Positions 13,481 through 20,703 of a stretch of DNA of 33,405 nt are shown here, piece by piece (the first letter of the stretch is position 1; each line of letters begins with the position of its first letter). Source of the DNA: a virus; the IMG/VR virus record IMGVR_UViG_3300010297_000032, positions 1 to 33,405 of that record, one strand, 5' to 3'. The translations under genes were made by a program, and so were the position numbers. The notes beneath the pieces were generated by a model. That model was not told the DNA's origin. It ran no database searches and saw only the letters and a list, made by a program, of their open reading frames with translations.

Positions 13481-13681
13481 ATGGATAGTCAAATCGAACT
13501 ATTGAAAAATCATTTTAATGCTGGTAAATCTATCAGCAACTACGAAGCACGGGATATGTACCGTATCAATAGCCTATCCCGGCGCATTAATGACCTCGAA
13601 GAACGAGGCATGTCTATCAATCGGCAACGTAAGATTGATCAAACCGGACGCCAGTATGTCCGTTATTCTGTAGCTAACTAA
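13481..13681 (+). CDS. Helix-turn-helix protein (HTH_39-like)
   Basis: A 66-residue protein starting at 13481 after AAAGGAA. It matches the pattern of small phage winged-helix proteins (HTH_39 type): 'IELLKNHFNAGKSISNYEA', then 'YRINSLSRRINDLEERG' as the recognition part, and a wing with 'RQYVRYSVAN'. It probably binds DNA and is a good candidate for regulating the early/late switch or for reading the iterons, but the target is unknown. It lies just before SSB. Confidence 0.75.
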   Translation: MDSQIELLKNHFNAGKSISNYEARDMYRINSLSRRINDLEERGMSINRQRKIDQTGRQYVRYSVAN

Positions 13682-13699
13682 ACTAAGGAGACTAAAACT

Positions 13700-14086
13700 A
13701 TGCCTATCTCAGAAGGAACTGTAGCGTTTTGTAACCTGAACCAGACTGAACTTTATCAAGGCCAGGATACTGGCAAGTATAATCTGACCGTAACTCTTGA
13801 CGGTGATCAGGCTCACGCCTTGAGTGAACAAGGTATTCGCCTGAAAGAATGGGAGGATGACGAAGGCAACGTGTTTGTCCAGCGTAAGTTCAGCACCAAG
13901 TACAGTGTCCCTGTCATTGATTCAGAAGACAATGAGATCAGCAAGGATATTCCTCGTGGCTCTAAGGTCCGTGTTCAGTGGTCCGAGGGTTTTAATAGCC
14001 CTAACTGGGGACTTGGGACGTACTTGCAGAAGGTCCGTGTTCTTGAACTTGCAGAAGATACCAAGGCAACAGAAGAGGGGTTCTAG
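13700..14086 (+). CDS. Single-stranded DNA-binding protein-like (128 aa)
   Basis: A 128-residue protein directly upstream of the primase-helicase, with AAGGAG before its ATG. It shows beta-rich segments that fit an OB-fold ('KYNLTVTLDGDQAHALSEQG', 'VRVQWSEGFNSPNWGLGTYL', 'KVRVLELAED') and ends in an acidic tail with a terminal Phe (EDTKATEEGF). T7 gp2.5 has the same kind of acidic, Phe-ended tail, which contacts polymerase and helicase. It would coat single-stranded DNA during replication and recombination. Family membership is inferred from tail, size and position. Confidence 0.7.
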   Translation: MPISEGTVAFCNLNQTELYQGQDTGKYNLTVTLDGDQAHALSEQGIRLKEWEDDEGNVFVQRKFSTKYSVPVIDSEDNEISKDIPRGSKVRVQWSEGFNSPNWGLGTYLQKVRVLELAEDTKATEEGF

Positions 14087-14094
14087 GGTATATC

Positions 14095-15711
14095 ATGGGA
14101 AAGGTACAGCGAAAGGAAGCTTGCCCACAATGTCGGGCGCGAGGCAATGACAGGTCTGGAGACAACCTGATTGTGTTTGACGATGGCAAGTACTGCTTCG
14201 CTTGCCAATACTATGAGGGGGGAGGGAAACCTCCCTCCTACCCTTCACCAATCAAACCAATAAGTAGGACGTATGAAATGAAAGGTGTACACGCACCACT
14301 CCCTAATCGTAGTGTAAGCCAACGTATCACTGAGAAGTTCGGTGTTACAGTTGACAACGGAACCACCTACTATCCGTACCACAATGCAAATGGTGACACG
14401 ATAGGCTGTAAGGTACGGGCTGAAGGTAAGAAGTTTAGGACTGAGGGTGACATTACCAATGCTCAGTTGTTTGGACAACACCTGTGGCGTGAGGGTCAGA
14501 AGTACGTCACAGTAACTGAAGGCGAAGAGGATGCGCTAGCCGTGGCTGAGATGTTCGAGGGCAAATGGCCTGTGGTTAGTGTCAAGACAGGCTCCGGTGG
14601 TGCCTTGAAGGACATCAAACAGAACCTAGAATGGTTAGAAACCTTCGAGAATGTGGTCTTGTGCTTCGATAATGATGATTCTGGCAAGGATGCAGTCGAT
14701 CAGATACTACCGTTGTTCTCACCACAGAAGGCTAGAGTAGTCAACCTTCCGCTTAAGGATGCTAGTGATATGCTCCAAGCTGGACGTGTGCGGGACTTTG
14801 TATCCGCATGGTGGGATGCTAAAGAGTACCGTCCCGTAGGTATCGTAAAGTTCGGAGACGATGAGGTATGGGAGGCATTCCTGCGGCGTGGTACTGAGGA
14901 GATTATCCCGCTGCCTGAGTCGTACAGGAAGCTTAACCAAATGCTGAACGGTGGTGTAGCTGCAGGAGAGATCACGTTAATCTCAGCCTTCACGTCCGTA
15001 GGTAAGACAACACTGGTGTACAATCTCTTGTACGACATGGCACTAAACTCTGGTAAGAGGATAGGTGGGGTGTTCCTAGAGGCTGACCTAGGTGAGAATG
15101 CAGAGAAGCTTATCTCTATTCACGCCCAGGAGAATATCGCCCAGTTGACACAAGAGGAACGTGACAACGAAGGGTACAAGTTATATTACGATGACCTAGC
15201 GGAGAATGCAGACTACTTTATCCTTGATCACCAAGGTCAGGTGGATATTGAGATATTGTTTGCGAAGCTTAGGTGGATGGCATTAGGTGCAGACTGTGAC
15301 GTAATTATTCTTGATCCTCTCCAGGCTGCTATCAAGTCAGCAGACAATGATCAGGTTGATGAGTTCATGGACCGCTGCCTTAAGTTAGTCAAGCAGACCG
15401 GCCTATCTATGATTATGGTATCTCACCTAAAGAAACCAATGTCAACAATCAAGGACCCTCACTACGTATCTGAGTACGATACTAAAGGGTCCGGTAGCAT
15501 CAACCAGATTGCCTTCAATCACATTATGATGACGCGAGACAAGATGTCTGACGATGAGTACACCCAGAACAGTACCCAATTACACCTAGTGAAAAACCGT
15601 AGGGTAGGTAGGACTGGTAGTGCTGGTTGGTTGTACTACGAAGAGAGCACTGGCCGGATGGTCGAAGGTAATGAACCTGAACTGGAAGGGATTAAAGATG
15701 ACGAGTTCTAA
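14095..15711 (+). CDS. T7 gp4-type DNA primase-helicase
   Basis: A 538-residue bifunctional enzyme that makes RNA primers and unwinds DNA at the fork. The order is an N-terminal zinc-binding domain with C10, C13, C34 and C37; a TOPRIM primase domain with 'VTEGEEDALA' (~140-149) and 'FDNDDSGKDA' (191-200); and a C-terminal RecA/DnaB-type helicase with Walker A 'SAFTSVGKTT' (297-306), Walker B 'VIILDPL' (403-409) and the sensor 'MVSHLKKP' (H444). It ends in an acidic tail with terminal Phe (GIKDDEF), like T7 gp4, where the tail docks on DNA polymerase. It overlaps the next gene by 14 bases and follows SSB by eight. Confidence 0.93.
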   Translation: MGKVQRKEACPQCRARGNDRSGDNLIVFDDGKYCFACQYYEGGGKPPSYPSPIKPISRTYEMKGVHAPLPNRSVSQRITEKFGVTVDNGTTYYPYHNANGDTIGCKVRAEGKKFRTEGDITNAQLFGQHLWREGQKYVTVTEGEEDALAVAEMFEGKWPVVSVKTGSGGALKDIKQNLEWLETFENVVLCFDNDDSGKDAVDQILPLFSPQKARVVNLPLKDASDMLQAGRVRDFVSAWWDAKEYRPVGIVKFGDDEVWEAFLRRGTEEIIPLPESYRKLNQMLNGGVAAGEITLISAFTSVGKTTLVYNLLYDMALNSGKRIGGVFLEADLGENAEKLISIHAQENIAQLTQEERDNEGYKLYYDDLAENADYFILDHQGQVDIEILFAKLRWMALGADCDVIILDPLQAAIKSADNDQVDEFMDRCLKLVKQTGLSMIMVSHLKKPMSTIKDPHYVSEYDTKGSGSINQIAFNHIMMTRDKMSDDEYTQNSTQLHLVKNRRVGRTGSAGWLYYEESTGRMVEGNEPELEGIKDDEF

Positions 15712-16339
15712 AGGTAAGTACTATAAAGACAACCCTGAAACTAAACGAAAACACAATGCGACAAGACGGACTACCGTCTGTTCTGACGGGATAAAACGGG
15801 TTGTGTACCCAAGCCACCCTGACTACCCAGGGGAGAGGGTACTGAAACCGACTAAACAAATAGACCCTTTGATAGCCAAACTACGGGCAGAGGACAAAGC
15901 TATTTACGAAGCTTCGGACAACAAACAATCACTCTTGAAACAAGGGTTTGTTTATGTTATATCTAATCCAGCGTGGCAAGAGTGGGTGAAGGTTGGACAC
16001 AGCAGGGACCCAGAACGTAGACTATCAAGTTACAATACAGGTTGCCCTGATAGAGACTACACACTTAATGGATATGTTTACTTTGAGAACAGGATAGAGG
16101 CAGAACAGACTGTACACCAGTCACTAGAAGACGGACATTTCTCACGTAGAGGTGAGTGGTTCAATTGTCCAACTCAGTATGTACTAACAAAGCTAGGTGA
16201 ATTAGATGAAGCACTTAATTCTGGACATAGAGACAACGGAACTACAAAACCGGAAGGTCGAACTTGTACACATGATAGGAACGAAGGACCTGAGCACTGG
16301 GTTCAGGAAGAACTTCAACTCCCCACATCTACAGACTGA
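15698..16339 (+). CDS. GIY-YIG/T5orf172-type nuclease-like protein between primase and polymerase
   Basis: The ATG at 15698 overlaps the primase gene by 14 bases and has AAGGG upstream; a longer frame from 15620 lies within primase and is not preferred. The 213-residue product has a basic N-terminal region, then at ~82-165 a T5orf172-like domain: 'GFVYVISNPAWQEWVKVGHS', 'RDPERRLSSYNTGCP', 'EAEQTVHQSL' and 'GEWFNCP'. These domains are related to GIY-YIG nucleases and occur in mobile endonucleases and host-attack proteins. The last ~44 residues are encoded inside the start of the polymerase gene in another frame and look unstructured. The gene may have entered here as a homing-type element; activity is not shown. 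Confidence 0.75.
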   Translation: MTSSKGKYYKDNPETKRKHNATRRTTVCSDGIKRVVYPSHPDYPGERVLKPTKQIDPLIAKLRAEDKAIYEASDNKQSLLKQGFVYVISNPAWQEWVKVGHSRDPERRLSSYNTGCPDRDYTLNGYVYFENRIEAEQTVHQSLEDGHFSRRGEWFNCPTQYVLTKLGELDEALNSGHRDNGTTKPEGRTCTHDRNEGPEHWVQEELQLPTSTD

Positions 16340-17945
16340 GGAAATACAGGAGTGGATCAATGGATTTGATTATATTATTGGTCACAATATTATTGGGTTT
16401 GACAGTATTGTGATGCAGCAGAACCTAGGGATTGACTTTAGTGGTGTTGAACTAATCGACACGTTAGTTCTCTCACGCCTCCACAATCCTCAACGTGAGG
16501 GTGGTCATTCCCTAGGTTCTTGGGGTGAACGGTTAGGCTTCGACAAGCTAGACTTCAATGACTGGACTAAGTTCTCCCCTGAAATGGAAGAGTACTGTAA
16601 CCGTGACGTTGACCTGACAGAAAAATTGTACGTACATTTGTCTGACAAATTTGAACACGTTGAAGGTAAATGTGTACAGCTTGAATATGACGTTAGGCGC
16701 ATCATCACACAACAAGAGCACAACGGTTGGCTGCTTGACCAACGTAAGTGCTTTGATCTTATGGCTCAGTTTAAGGAGAGAACACTTGAGGTTGAACGAG
16801 AAGTACATAGACGTTTTAAACCGTTGCCGGTTGCGGGAAGAGAGATTACACCTAAGTTCAAAAAGGGTGGTAAACTTTCTGTGGTGGGTCTTAAATTCCT
16901 TGGTGATAGCTGGGGTTCTGTATGTGGTCCTTTTTCTAGGGTTGATTGGCCCAGTTTTAATCTAAGTTCCAGGCAACAGATTGCTAGACACCTTAAGTTC
17001 TTTGGATGGAAACCTAAAAAGTTTACAGAAAAAGGACACACCATTGTTGATGAACAGGTGCTAGAGAATGTTAAGATACCTGAGGCTCAGTTGATTGCTG
17101 AGTACCTACTATTGAAGAAACGTGACGCTCAGGTTCAGTCTTGGGTTGATGCTGTAGAGGACGATGGCAGGGTCCACGGTGAGGTTAATACTAATGGTGC
17201 TGTAACGGGACGTATGACCCACAGTAGCCCCAACATGGCTCAAGTACCGGCATCCTACAGCCCTTATGGGGACGAGTGTAGGTCTTGTTGGATTGTACCG
17301 GAAGGATATAAACTGGTGGGTGTAGATGCATCTGGTCTTGAGCTACGTATGTTAGCTCACTACATGAATGACGAGGGCTACACCAATGAGATACTTACAG
17401 GTGACATTCACACTGCTAACCAACTGGCAGCAGGACTTGAAACAAGAGACCAAGCCAAGACGTTTATCTACGCCTTCCTCTACGGAGCGGGTGACGCCAA
17501 GATTGGTAGTATCGCAGGAGGTTCTGCAGCAACAGGCAAGAAGCTTAAGGAACAATTCCTATCCAACACTCCAGCACTTAAGGAACTACGAGAGAGGATC
17601 ATTCACAACGCTGAAGTACGTGGACATCTGCTTGGACTAGACGGTAGGAAGTTAATCATTAGGTCCTCACATGCTGCAGTTAATACCCTACTTCAGAGTG
17701 CAGGTGCAATTATTATGAAAAAAGCCTTGACACTTCTAGAAAAGTATGCGATAATAAATACAATAGAGTTTAAATTAGTAGGTAATATTCACGATGAGAT
17801 ACAGGCTGAGGTGCCTGAAGAACAAGCAGACAAGTTCGGATGGCTGGCAGTAGACTGCATAAGAGCAGCCGGTAAAGAGTTTAATTTGAATTGTCCTTTG
17901 GATGGTGACTACAAAATAGGTGATACATGGGCACAAACACACTAA
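16206..17945 (+). CDS. Family A DNA polymerase (T7 gp5-like) with 3'-5' exonuclease
   Basis: The 579-residue replicative polymerase. The exonuclease domain has Exo I 'LDIETTE' (D7, E9), Exo II 'GHNIIGFDS' (N61, D66) and Exo III 'YCNRDVD' (Y130, D134). The polymerase domain has motif A 'GVDASGLELRM' (D374), the O-helix 'RDQAKTFIYAFLYGAGD' (R414, K418, Y422, Y426) and motif C 'NIHDEI' (H529, D530, E531). The O-helix is nearly identical to the one I know from T7 gp5. It is shorter than T7's 704 residues, and I see no long insertion that would bind thioredoxin. The ATG at 16206 has AGGTGA upstream and lies 134 bases inside the preceding gene. Exo I starts at residue 6, so this start is needed. 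Confidence 0.95.
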   Translation: MKHLILDIETTELQNRKVELVHMIGTKDLSTGFRKNFNSPHLQTEEIQEWINGFDYIIGHNIIGFDSIVMQQNLGIDFSGVELIDTLVLSRLHNPQREGGHSLGSWGERLGFDKLDFNDWTKFSPEMEEYCNRDVDLTEKLYVHLSDKFEHVEGKCVQLEYDVRRIITQQEHNGWLLDQRKCFDLMAQFKERTLEVEREVHRRFKPLPVAGREITPKFKKGGKLSVVGLKFLGDSWGSVCGPFSRVDWPSFNLSSRQQIARHLKFFGWKPKKFTEKGHTIVDEQVLENVKIPEAQLIAEYLLLKKRDAQVQSWVDAVEDDGRVHGEVNTNGAVTGRMTHSSPNMAQVPASYSPYGDECRSCWIVPEGYKLVGVDASGLELRMLAHYMNDEGYTNEILTGDIHTANQLAAGLETRDQAKTFIYAFLYGAGDAKIGSIAGGSAATGKKLKEQFLSNTPALKELRERIIHNAEVRGHLLGLDGRKLIIRSSHAAVNTLLQSAGAIIMKKALTLLEKYAIINTIEFKLVGNIHDEIQAEVPEEQADKFGWLAVDCIRAAGKEFNLNCPLDGDYKIGDTWAQTH

Positions 17946-18127
17946 CTTCCCCTATTAAAGCAATTAGGGCCTACTGTTTAGACTGCTCAGGGGGAAATGC
18001 TGCAGAGGTTAATAGATGTGTGATAGAAAGATGTGAGTTATACCCTTTTAGGTTTGGTAAAAACCCTTTTCATAAGCGAGCATCAACTAAAACGAAACAG
18101 AAATTAGGAGTAGACATAGATGACTAA
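17927..18127 (+). CDS. Small Cys-rich phage protein (66 aa)
   Basis: A 66-residue protein that overlaps the polymerase end by 19 bases, with AGGTGA before its ATG. It contains 'IKAIRAYCLDCSGGNAAEVN' and 'CELYPFRFGKNPF', a conserved block I know from many phages and prophages, with four cysteines (C17, C20, C31, C36) that can form a zinc site. The function is unknown. Its place between polymerase and exonuclease suggests a replication or recombination accessory. Confidence 0.7.
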   Translation: MGTNTLTSPIKAIRAYCLDCSGGNAAEVNRCVIERCELYPFRFGKNPFHKRASTKTKQKLGVDIDD

Positions 18128-19031
18128 AACAATAGACACTTTAGTAGAAGACGTTTACCAACTGATGGTGTCCAAACGGGCAGAGCCTGGGGTAGATGTA
18201 GAGAGTATCATCGAAGACTTCGGCCAGAATGTTAAGGCTATTATGAAGAAGGAGTTTGTACCTTCCATCCGTGGCTACGATGACCGTAACATCCGCCTGT
18301 CTTCCGTAGGTAAGCCTGAGTTGCAGCAGTGGTACGCTGCACGTAAGTACAAAGGTGAAAAGATTCAACCCCACACATTGATCAAGTTCATGTACGGACA
18401 CCTGATCGAAGAACTAGTGTTGACTTTGGTTCAGTTGGCAGGGCATGAGGTTACTGACCAGCAGAAAGAAGTTAAGGTTGCTGGTATCACTGGACACATG
18501 GACTGTAAGATTGATGGTCTGACTACTGATGTCAAGAGTACCACCAAGTTTGGACTTATGAAGTTCAAGGACGGAACCTTAGCTAAGGATGATGACTTTG
18601 GGTACGTTGATCAGTTAAAGGCTTACGCTCACGCCGAAGGTGAAACCAAGTTTGCTTGGCTTGCTATGGACCGTGACAGTGGTAAACTTGCGGTGCTACA
18701 GTATGATCTAGAGGATAAAAAACATCCTATGTACGAGCACTACTCAGGTGATATTGAGGAGAAAATTAAAGAAGTAAAAAAGTCTGTGGAAGGCGAGGAC
18801 CAACCTTCAAAATGTGCCTTGCCTATTGCAGATGGAAAGTCAGGAAACTTAAAGCTTGCTACTATTTGTTCTTACTGCAAATACAAACGCCATTGTTATC
18901 CAGAAGTACGGGGCTTTGCTACAGGGTCTGGTCCCAAGTTCTTAACTACTGTCGTAAACGTGCCTAAGAACCGCTCTGGTTTACCTTACCCTGAACTAGA
19001 CTTAACAAAAGGAGAAGTAGACTATGGTTAA
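18120..19031 (+). CDS. PD-(D/E)XK exonuclease (Cas4/RecB-like)
   Basis: A 303-residue nuclease with AGGAG before the ATG at 18120. The fold signature is 'GHLIEELVL' (E97/E98), 'GITGHMDCKIDG' (D128, D132), 'TTDVKSTTKFG' (D137, K139) and 'YVDQLKAYAHA' (Q165). After it come C232, C250, C253 and C259 ('ICSYCKYKRHC'), which may hold an iron-sulphur cluster as in Cas4/AddB-type nucleases, although here all four are C-terminal. It stands where T7 has its gp6 exonuclease, so it probably processes DNA ends, recombination intermediates and host DNA for nucleotides. Confidence 0.85.
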   Translation: MTKTIDTLVEDVYQLMVSKRAEPGVDVESIIEDFGQNVKAIMKKEFVPSIRGYDDRNIRLSSVGKPELQQWYAARKYKGEKIQPHTLIKFMYGHLIEELVLTLVQLAGHEVTDQQKEVKVAGITGHMDCKIDGLTTDVKSTTKFGLMKFKDGTLAKDDDFGYVDQLKAYAHAEGETKFAWLAMDRDSGKLAVLQYDLEDKKHPMYEHYSGDIEEKIKEVKKSVEGEDQPSKCALPIADGKSGNLKLATICSYCKYKRHCYPEVRGFATGSGPKFLTTVVNVPKNRSGLPYPELDLTKGEVDYG

Positions 19032-19299
19032 AATTACCACCATGATCCGGGCATCTTCAGCACGGACGCCACAGTTCCCTGACATGCAGAATGCTTTGCT
19101 GGCAGACGGATGGGAGTTTGACGGTTCGGTGCAGATCAACAACGCAACCGGAGAAATGTTTAGGTTCTTTATGAAAGACTCTAAACACACACCTGAAGCT
19201 AAACCCGCTAATCGTAAAGGTAAAGCTACTGACAAGCCGGAACCTAAGACAAGGAAGCTGGGTGATGGCCCGGAAGAAGAAGACGAAGTACAAGAGTAA
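19024..19299 (+). CDS. Uncharacterised replication-region protein (91 aa)
   Basis: A 91-residue protein with AAGGAG upstream, overlapping the exonuclease end by 8 bases and the endonuclease I start by 35. The N-terminal half is a small folded-looking domain (MQNALLADGWEFDGSVQ, 'GEMFRFFMKD'). The C-terminal half is a flexible Lys/Pro/Glu-rich tail ending in acids (EEEDEVQE). No family was recognised. Its place between two nucleases suggests an accessory function in DNA processing. Confidence 0.6.
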   Translation: MVKITTMIRASSARTPQFPDMQNALLADGWEFDGSVQINNATGEMFRFFMKDSKHTPEAKPANRKGKATDKPEPKTRKLGDGPEEEDEVQE

Positions 19300-19648
19300 G
19301 TTTGAAGAGCGTACTGCAGAGGTTCTAAAGGGCCTCTGCAAGTACGAACCTAAGAAGATAGGATACATAATCAAGCGTAACTACGTACCTGACTTCGTAG
19401 GAAAAAACAAGAAGAACAAGAGCGTAGAGATTATTGTTGAGGCTAAGGGGTTCTTTAGAGTAGGAGATACACAGAAGTACACCTCAATCCGAGACTGTCT
19501 CCCTAAGGATAAGAAGCTAGTGTTCCTTTTGTACAGGCCAACAACTAAGATAAGGAAAGGAGCTAAGATGACTATGGCAGAGTGGTGCGAAAAGGAAGGA
19601 CTGGAGTGGTACACTCTAGATAATATCAAAGATGCCTTTACCAAATAA
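19265..19648 (+). CDS. T7-type endonuclease I (Holliday junction resolvase)
   Basis: A 127-residue protein that resolves branched DNA and helps degrade host DNA. The ATG at 19265 follows AAGGAAG; a GTG three bases earlier is also possible. The active site of T7 gp3 is matched by 'KSKFEERTAEVL' (E14 or E15), 'YVPDFVG' (D43) and 'VEAKGFF' (E59, K61). Downstream 'KLVFLLYRPTTKIRKGAKM' and 'EWCEKEGLEWY' match the T7 family pattern. It lacks the long C-terminal tail of T7's enzyme. Confidence 0.88.
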   Translation: MARKKKTKYKSKFEERTAEVLKGLCKYEPKKIGYIIKRNYVPDFVGKNKKNKSVEIIVEAKGFFRVGDTQKYTSIRDCLPKDKKLVFLLYRPTTKIRKGAKMTMAEWCEKEGLEWYTLDNIKDAFTK

Positions 19649-19862
19649 GTTATTCTTTGAGAGACTAGCTGACATGGCTGATGCTACTCTATTGTGTGAC
19701 CTTATGGATATTACCAGTGAGGACATCATTGAACGGTTTGAGGATTTAGTGTTAGAAAATATAACTCAATTGCGAGAAGTGTTTGACATTAGCTTTGAAC
19801 TAGAATATAATGAAGATATATATGAAGATGAAGAGGATGATGACAATGAATACGAAGACTGA
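19632..19862 (+). CDS. Very acidic small protein (76 aa)
   Basis: A 76-residue protein overlapping the endonuclease I end by 17 bases. By count it has 27 Asp/Glu and 4 Lys/Arg, ending in an almost pure acidic tail (EDIYEDEEDDDNEYED). The N-terminal part (KLFFERLADMADATLLCDLM) is helical. I recall short proteins with a similar start in marine podoviruses, without known function. A DNA-mimic or inhibitor role is possible from charge alone. The ribosome site is weak, so translation may be coupled. Confidence 0.6.
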   Translation: MPLPNKLFFERLADMADATLLCDLMDITSEDIIERFEDLVLENITQLREVFDISFELEYNEDIYEDEEDDDNEYED

Positions 19863-20094
19863 GTTAAAAAATACAGACGAAATGTACGATATGGTCATGT
19901 CTTTTGATGTCATTGTCGGACGTATGGAATGTATCAGACGCATCGCTGAGACTATGAAGGACATAGAAGACTGTAGCAGTCAAGAGTACGAGTTATGCGG
20001 ACAAGCTGCACAGTTTATTTTAGATGAGTGTACAAGAGCTAGGGCTGAGTTTTTAGCTGAGGTTAATAAATCCTATAATCCTATTATGCAGTAG
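19846..20094 (+). CDS. Uncharacterised helical early protein (82 aa)
   Basis: The ATG at 19846 (MNTKTELKNTDEMYDMV) is preferred because AGAGGA lies nine bases upstream; a longer frame from 19810 would run through the acidic coding end of the previous gene. The 82-residue product is helical with three cysteines and a regular pattern (VGRMECIRRIAETMKDIEDC, 'AAQFILDECTRARAEFLAEV'), which may form a helical bundle. No family was recognised. Confidence 0.55.
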   Translation: MNTKTELKNTDEMYDMVMSFDVIVGRMECIRRIAETMKDIEDCSSQEYELCGQAAQFILDECTRARAEFLAEVNKSYNPIMQ

Positions 20095-20106
20095 GAGACT
20101 TGTAAA

Positions 20107-20361
20107 ATGAGTACTGACACGTCAACCAAAGTAGCTGCTAAACAATATCAAGTTGGTGGTACACACTATAAGGACATGCCTATCCAACCTATTGAGTTTA
20201 TTCACAAGAACGAACTAGGTTTCTGTGAAGGTAATATTGTTAAGTACGCTTGCCGACACAAGGCCAAGGGTGGAATACAAGACTTAGATAAGATCATTCA
20301 CTATGCGAAGCTAGCTAAGGAGTTGTACTATGGGCAGAAAACAAACGGAGGTGTTACGTGA
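20107..20361 (+). CDS. DUF3310-type protein (84 aa)
   Basis: An 84-residue protein with AGGAGA before the ATG. It matches the phage DUF3310 signature: 'QVGGTHYKDMPIQPIEF', 'CEGNIVKYACRHKAKGGIQD' and 'LDKIIHYAKLAKELY'. The family is widespread in phages and is sometimes annotated as a nucleotide-kinase-like protein, but its reaction is not established. Its location just upstream of the ribonucleotide reductase suggests nucleotide metabolism. Confidence 0.85.
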   Translation: MSTDTSTKVAAKQYQVGGTHYKDMPIQPIEFIHKNELGFCEGNIVKYACRHKAKGGIQDLDKIIHYAKLAKELYYGQKTNGGVT

Positions 20362-20528
20362 AAGACACTCTTGACATGATGGCGATAGAGGAAGTACGTA
20401 AGGACTACGAGAACTTCCGTGTTCACAACATGGGTGCAGTGACTAGGCTGCTGCCTCTACTAAACGGAGATGAAGACCGAGCTTGGGAATTAGTATTTTC
20501 TTGGGCATCTGAAGATGCTAATACCTGA
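20358..20528 (+). CDS. Small early protein with GTG start (56 aa)
   Basis: The GTG at 20358 overlaps the previous stop (GTGA) and has a strong GGAGGTG six bases before it. The 56-residue product is acidic and helical ('MMAIEEVRKDYENFRVHNM', 'NGDEDRAWELVFSWASED'). No family was recognised. It is coupled on both sides, overlapping the next gene by 14 bases. Confidence 0.6.
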   Translation: MKDTLDMMAIEEVRKDYENFRVHNMGAVTRLLPLLNGDEDRAWELVFSWASEDANT

Positions 20529-20703
20529 GCTTAAGAAGCAAGGGGTAGGTATAGCAGGAGCACAGGACTATAAGGTAGACAGCGATAACTTCATATGCCA
20601 CTACTGTCATAAAGAACATGAGTGTCCCGCTGTAGCTAAAGCAGTACCGATGAGATTTTGGTGTAGTAAGGAGTGTTTTGAGAATGAACGGACCAACGAT
20701 TAA
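20515..20703 (+). CDS. Small zinc-finger-like protein (62 aa)
   Basis: A 62-residue protein overlapping both neighbours. It has 'ICHYCHKEHECPAV' and 'FWCSKECFEN', giving C28, C31, C37, C50 and C54 with nearby histidines, a pattern that fits a zinc finger (MYM/FCS-like by eye). It overlaps the RNR start by 20 bases. The metal role is inferred; it may bind DNA, RNA or a host protein. Confidence 0.6.
   Translation: MLIPELKKQGVGIAGAQDYKVDSDNFICHYCHKEHECPAVAKAVPMRFWCSKECFENERTND

Noticed and set aside
15620-15697. Longer start of the GIY-YIG-type gene inside primase
   Set aside because: The extra 26 residues overlap primase codons with no ribosome site, whereas 15698 has AAGGG upstream.
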